Below, in pieces: positions 5,701-7,660 of a stretch of 7,660 nt of DNA. Position 1 is the stretch's first letter; each line of letters starts with the position of its first letter. The translations under genes and the position numbers were made by a program. The DNA is from Actinomycetota bacterium (GTDB taxonomy: Bacteria; Actinomycetota; Acidimicrobiia; Acidimicrobiales; Ilumatobacteraceae), in NCBI GenBank assembly GCA_026393655.1, contig JAPKZT010000108.1, positions 1 through 7,660 of the forward strand, read 5' to 3'. The notes beneath the pieces were generated by a model. It had not been told where the DNA came from. It saw only the letters and a program-made list of their open reading frames with translations, and ran no database searches.

Positions 5701-7503
5701 TCACAGGTGCTTTTGTGCGAGGTTTTCATAGTCGAGCATCCGCGTACGTAATACATCCAGGCTTGCAGTCCAAAATGCTTCGTCACTTACGTCGAGATTG
5801 AACGCATGGCCGAGTTCTTCGGCTGTATCCATGCCAGCGCGCGAGAGCACAGTGTCGTATCCACTTCTAAAACGTTCAGGGTCAAGGCTGTATTGCGCAT
5901 AAAGACCGAGGCCGAACAACAAGCCATATGTATATGGCCAGTTATAAAAATGACTTCCGTAATAGTGCGGCTTCAAAACCCACATATGCGGATGAGCGGT
6001 CGACTGGTCAATCCCATTTCCATACGCCTGAGCTTGGGCACTTAGCATCATCTCGTTTAGTTCGCTTACGCCAAGTGTGCGGCGTTGACGACGAGCAAAA
6101 ACTTCAGTCTCAAACAAGAAGCGGCTGTGAATATCGACGACAACTTGGTTGGCACCGCCAAGGTCAGTGTCAAGCAATGCCAGGCGCTCATCGCCAGACA
6201 GTCGCGATAAACCTTCTTCAACGACGAGAGTTTCACAGAAGATGCTCGCAGTTTCAGCCAGCGCCATTGGCAACCGTTTTTGCAGTGGTGTGCGGTCCGC
6301 CAACTGTGTGTTGTGGTACGCGTGCCCAAGCTCGTGTGCAGTGGTTTGTGCCGAGTCAACACTTCCACTCCAGTTGAGTAATACGAGTGAGCGATCGTCA
6401 ACAAACGACATACAAAATGCGCCACCGACTTTGCCTTCACGAGGTTCGGCATCTATCCATTTTTCAGCAAGTGACCGATCAACTAGGTCGGCCAAGTTGT
6501 CGCTATATGCCGCAAACGCACCACGCACTAGTTGCACACCTTGGTCCCACGAGATTTGACTTGGCGCAACATTAAGTGGTGCGAAAAGATTCCACCATGA
6601 CAAACCGTTTTTGTCGCCATGTAATTTTGCCTTGACATTCATCCAACGTCGAAAATCAGGCAACGAAGCAGCTACTGCGCTCTGCATCGCATCAAATGTT
6701 TTGCGACTAACGCTATTGCTGTAGAGCGAGGCATCAAGCGGTGACGCCCAGTGGCGACGACGATTTACCGAATTTGCTTCGCCTTTGATTGAATTCATCG
6801 CTGCTGCGCATGGCATTGCAACAGTTGGCCATGCTCGCATTTCGGCGTCGTATGCGGCTTTGCGAACTGCAACGTCTGAATGAGTTGACATGCCTCGCAC
6901 GGCAGTGATCGGCAAAGTTTTTGTGCCATCTGGTAGATCGACTGAAACAGTCAACTGAGAAGTTATGTCACCTTGTAAACGAGACCATGCCGAAGAGCCA
7001 GTGGTTGAGAGTTCGGCATAGAAACCTTCTTCAACTTCGCTCATCTGATGTTGTGCGCGTGCTTGCAATCTTTGTAATGGGCCGAGATGTTCACGTGCTA
7101 CTTCGCTGACTTTCGCTAGGTCGTCGGCGCCGAGCGTAGCGACCCAGTCGGCAAGGCGAGCGAGTAGGGGCGAGAGGCGCGAGTCGATGACTTCAAGTTC
7201 GCTGAGCAGACCTTGCGCGGTCTCTTCGCGCGTATTTGTGCTGACCGTTGCGTAGACATACGAACCAAGAATTTCCGATTCTTTGATGGTTTCATTCATC
7301 GCCTTAATAATTTCGTTCGCGGTTTGGCCGTCAAGCGCAGAAGGCAAGTGTGGCTCGCCCGCACGAATATTGTGCTCTTCAAACTGTGCTTCAAGTCGAG
7401 CAACATTGGCGCCCGTGCGCTCCATTGCGTCTGTAAATGATCGCGCCGTGAACGATTGATGAATATCGGCAACCGACCAACGAGGCAAAAGTGTGTCTGT
7501 CAT
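5701..7503 (-). CDS. pepF: M3 family oligoendopeptidase F
   Basis: This is a zinc metallopeptidase of family M3B that cleaves short peptides in the cytoplasm; no signal peptide is present. At 600 residues it is full length for the family. The zinc site is complete: His390, Glu391 and His394 in HELGHAYH, with Glu417 in LAETAS as the third ligand. The upstream strand GGAFCMSF and LLNWSGS, and the C-terminal substrate-binding stretch HYYGSHFYNWPYTYG (about 513-527), are typical of the pepF/M3 clade. The N-terminal half is the alpha-helical PepF lobe. The ATG at 7503 has no Shine-Dalgarno sequence; a TACAAT -10 element six bases upstream suggests a leaderless mRNA. The gene follows the acetyltransferase by 29 bases and precedes the glycosyltransferase-like gene by 31. 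The likely role is peptide turnover. Two rows counted by hand (6241, 7141) are 60-63% GC and a third (6541) is 47%. Confidence 0.94.
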   Translation of the reverse strand: MTDTLLPRWSVADIHQSFTARSFTDAMERTGANVARLEAQFEEHNIRAGEPHLPSALDGQTANEIIKAMNETIKESEILGSYVYATVSTNTREETAQGLLSELEVIDSRLSPLLARLADWVATLGADDLAKVSEVAREHLGPLQRLQARAQHQMSEVEEGFYAELSTTGSSAWSRLQGDITSQLTVSVDLPDGTKTLPITAVRGMSTHSDVAVRKAAYDAEMRAWPTVAMPCAAAMNSIKGEANSVNRRRHWASPLDASLYSNSVSRKTFDAMQSAVAASLPDFRRWMNVKAKLHGDKNGLSWWNLFAPLNVAPSQISWDQGVQLVRGAFAAYSDNLADLVDRSLAEKWIDAEPREGKVGGAFCMSFVDDRSLVLLNWSGSVDSAQTTAHELGHAYHNTQLADRTPLQKRLPMALAETASIFCETLVVEEGLSRLSGDERLALLDTDLGGANQVVVDIHSRFLFETEVFARRQRRTLGVSELNEMMLSAQAQAYGNGIDQSTAHPHMWVLKPHYYGSHFYNWPYTYGLLFGLGLYAQYSLDPERFRSGYDTVLSRAGMDTAEELGHAFNLDVSDEAFWTASLDVLRTRMLDYENLAQKHL

Positions 7504-7509
7504 GCACTC

Positions 7510-7515
7510 ATTGTA
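7510..7515 (-). promoter_or_regulatory. Probable -10 element for leaderless pepF mRNA
   Basis: TACAAT, one mismatch from the TATAAT consensus, reads on the minus strand and is followed by exactly six bases (gagtgc) before the pepF ATG. Transcription would start at the A of the start codon. The -35 region is not recognisable, which is common in Actinobacteria. The element lies in the 29-base gap after the upstream stop. Confidence 0.55.
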
Positions 7516-7532
7516 TTACTAAAAGCTGTTGG

Positions 7533-7660
7533 TTAAGAGTTGCCAGTTGTTGGTGAAATCTCTCCAATGAACGCCTGACCTTCGTGGTGCACACTAAAAC
7601 CAATTTTCGAGTACATCGCAATTGCCGACGCATTCTCTTTGTCGACAAACAGCATGCCAG
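7533..7660 (-). CDS. mshD: GNAT acetyltransferase C-terminus, mycothiol synthase-like (partial)
   Basis: Only the last 41 residues lie in the window; the gene continues past the right edge, and the stop is TAA read from 7535 to 7533. The fragment reads MLFVDKENASAIAMYSKIGF followed by SVHHEGQAFIG. The pattern of Asn, Ala, Tyr and GF is the end of a GNAT fold (the alpha-4/beta-6 region). The LFV-D-EN-A..Y..IGF.VHH..QAF ending resembles MshD, which acetylates the cysteine amine of Cys-GlcN-Ins as the last step of mycothiol synthesis. GNAT membership is well supported; MshD specifically is moderate, since a RimI-like or other GNAT enzyme could end similarly. Full-length MshD has two GNAT domains and is about 300 residues, which cannot be tested here. 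Confidence 0.6.
   Translation of the reverse strand, partial: GMLFVDKENASAIAMYSKIGFSVHHEGQAFIGEISPTTGNS

Noticed and set aside
5928..6559. Overlapping open frames of 128-149 codons on both strands within pepF
   Set aside because: The pepF frame carries the zinc motif and C-terminal family motifs continuously across this region. The alternatives have no recognisable domain.

Overview
The window looks like a densely packed stretch of an actinobacterial chromosome of moderate GC content. A DUF3499 protein, a conserved actinobacterial-type SRPBCC protein, the tail of a mycothiol-synthase-like acetyltransferase and two leaderless-type start sites all fit Actinobacteria. The moderate GC and very short gaps would suit a streamlined aquatic lineage such as Acidimicrobiia; that finer placement is an inference. 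About 158 of the 7660 bases lie outside genes, no gap exceeds 41 bases, and I see no rRNA, tRNA, insertion sequence, phage gene or CRISPR array.

Layout, plus strand (1-3400): (1) the 3' part of a fused PotB-PotC polyamine-type ABC permease, cut by the left edge; (2) a membrane-anchored J-domain protein whose N-terminus appears to begin at a rare ATT codon (1646), 25 codons upstream of the first in-frame ATG; (3) an unusually long DUF3499 protein with an acidic repeat and a His/Asp-rich tail; (4) a small SRPBCC (START-like) protein. Layout, minus strand (7660-3375, read right to left): (5) the C-terminus of a GNAT acetyltransferase that resembles mycothiol synthase; (6) an M3 oligoendopeptidase F; (7) a TIGR04372-like putative glycosyltransferase; (8) RlmN, the 23S rRNA/tRNA adenine C2-methyltransferase. 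The two blocks converge, and the SRPBCC and rlmN genes overlap tail to tail by 26 bases.

The genes do not form one obvious pathway. The plus-strand block mixes transport with small conserved proteins of unknown role. The minus-strand block looks like a housekeeping operon (thiol metabolism, peptide turnover, ribosome modification) carrying a surface-polysaccharide-type gene between pepF and rlmN. I found no convincing new defence, mobile or biosynthetic system. The points most worth a second look are the ATT start with its J-domain/membrane/4-Cys architecture, the extra membrane hairpin in the PotC half, the glycosyltransferase coupled to rlmN, and the leaderless-type promoters placed exactly over two start codons.
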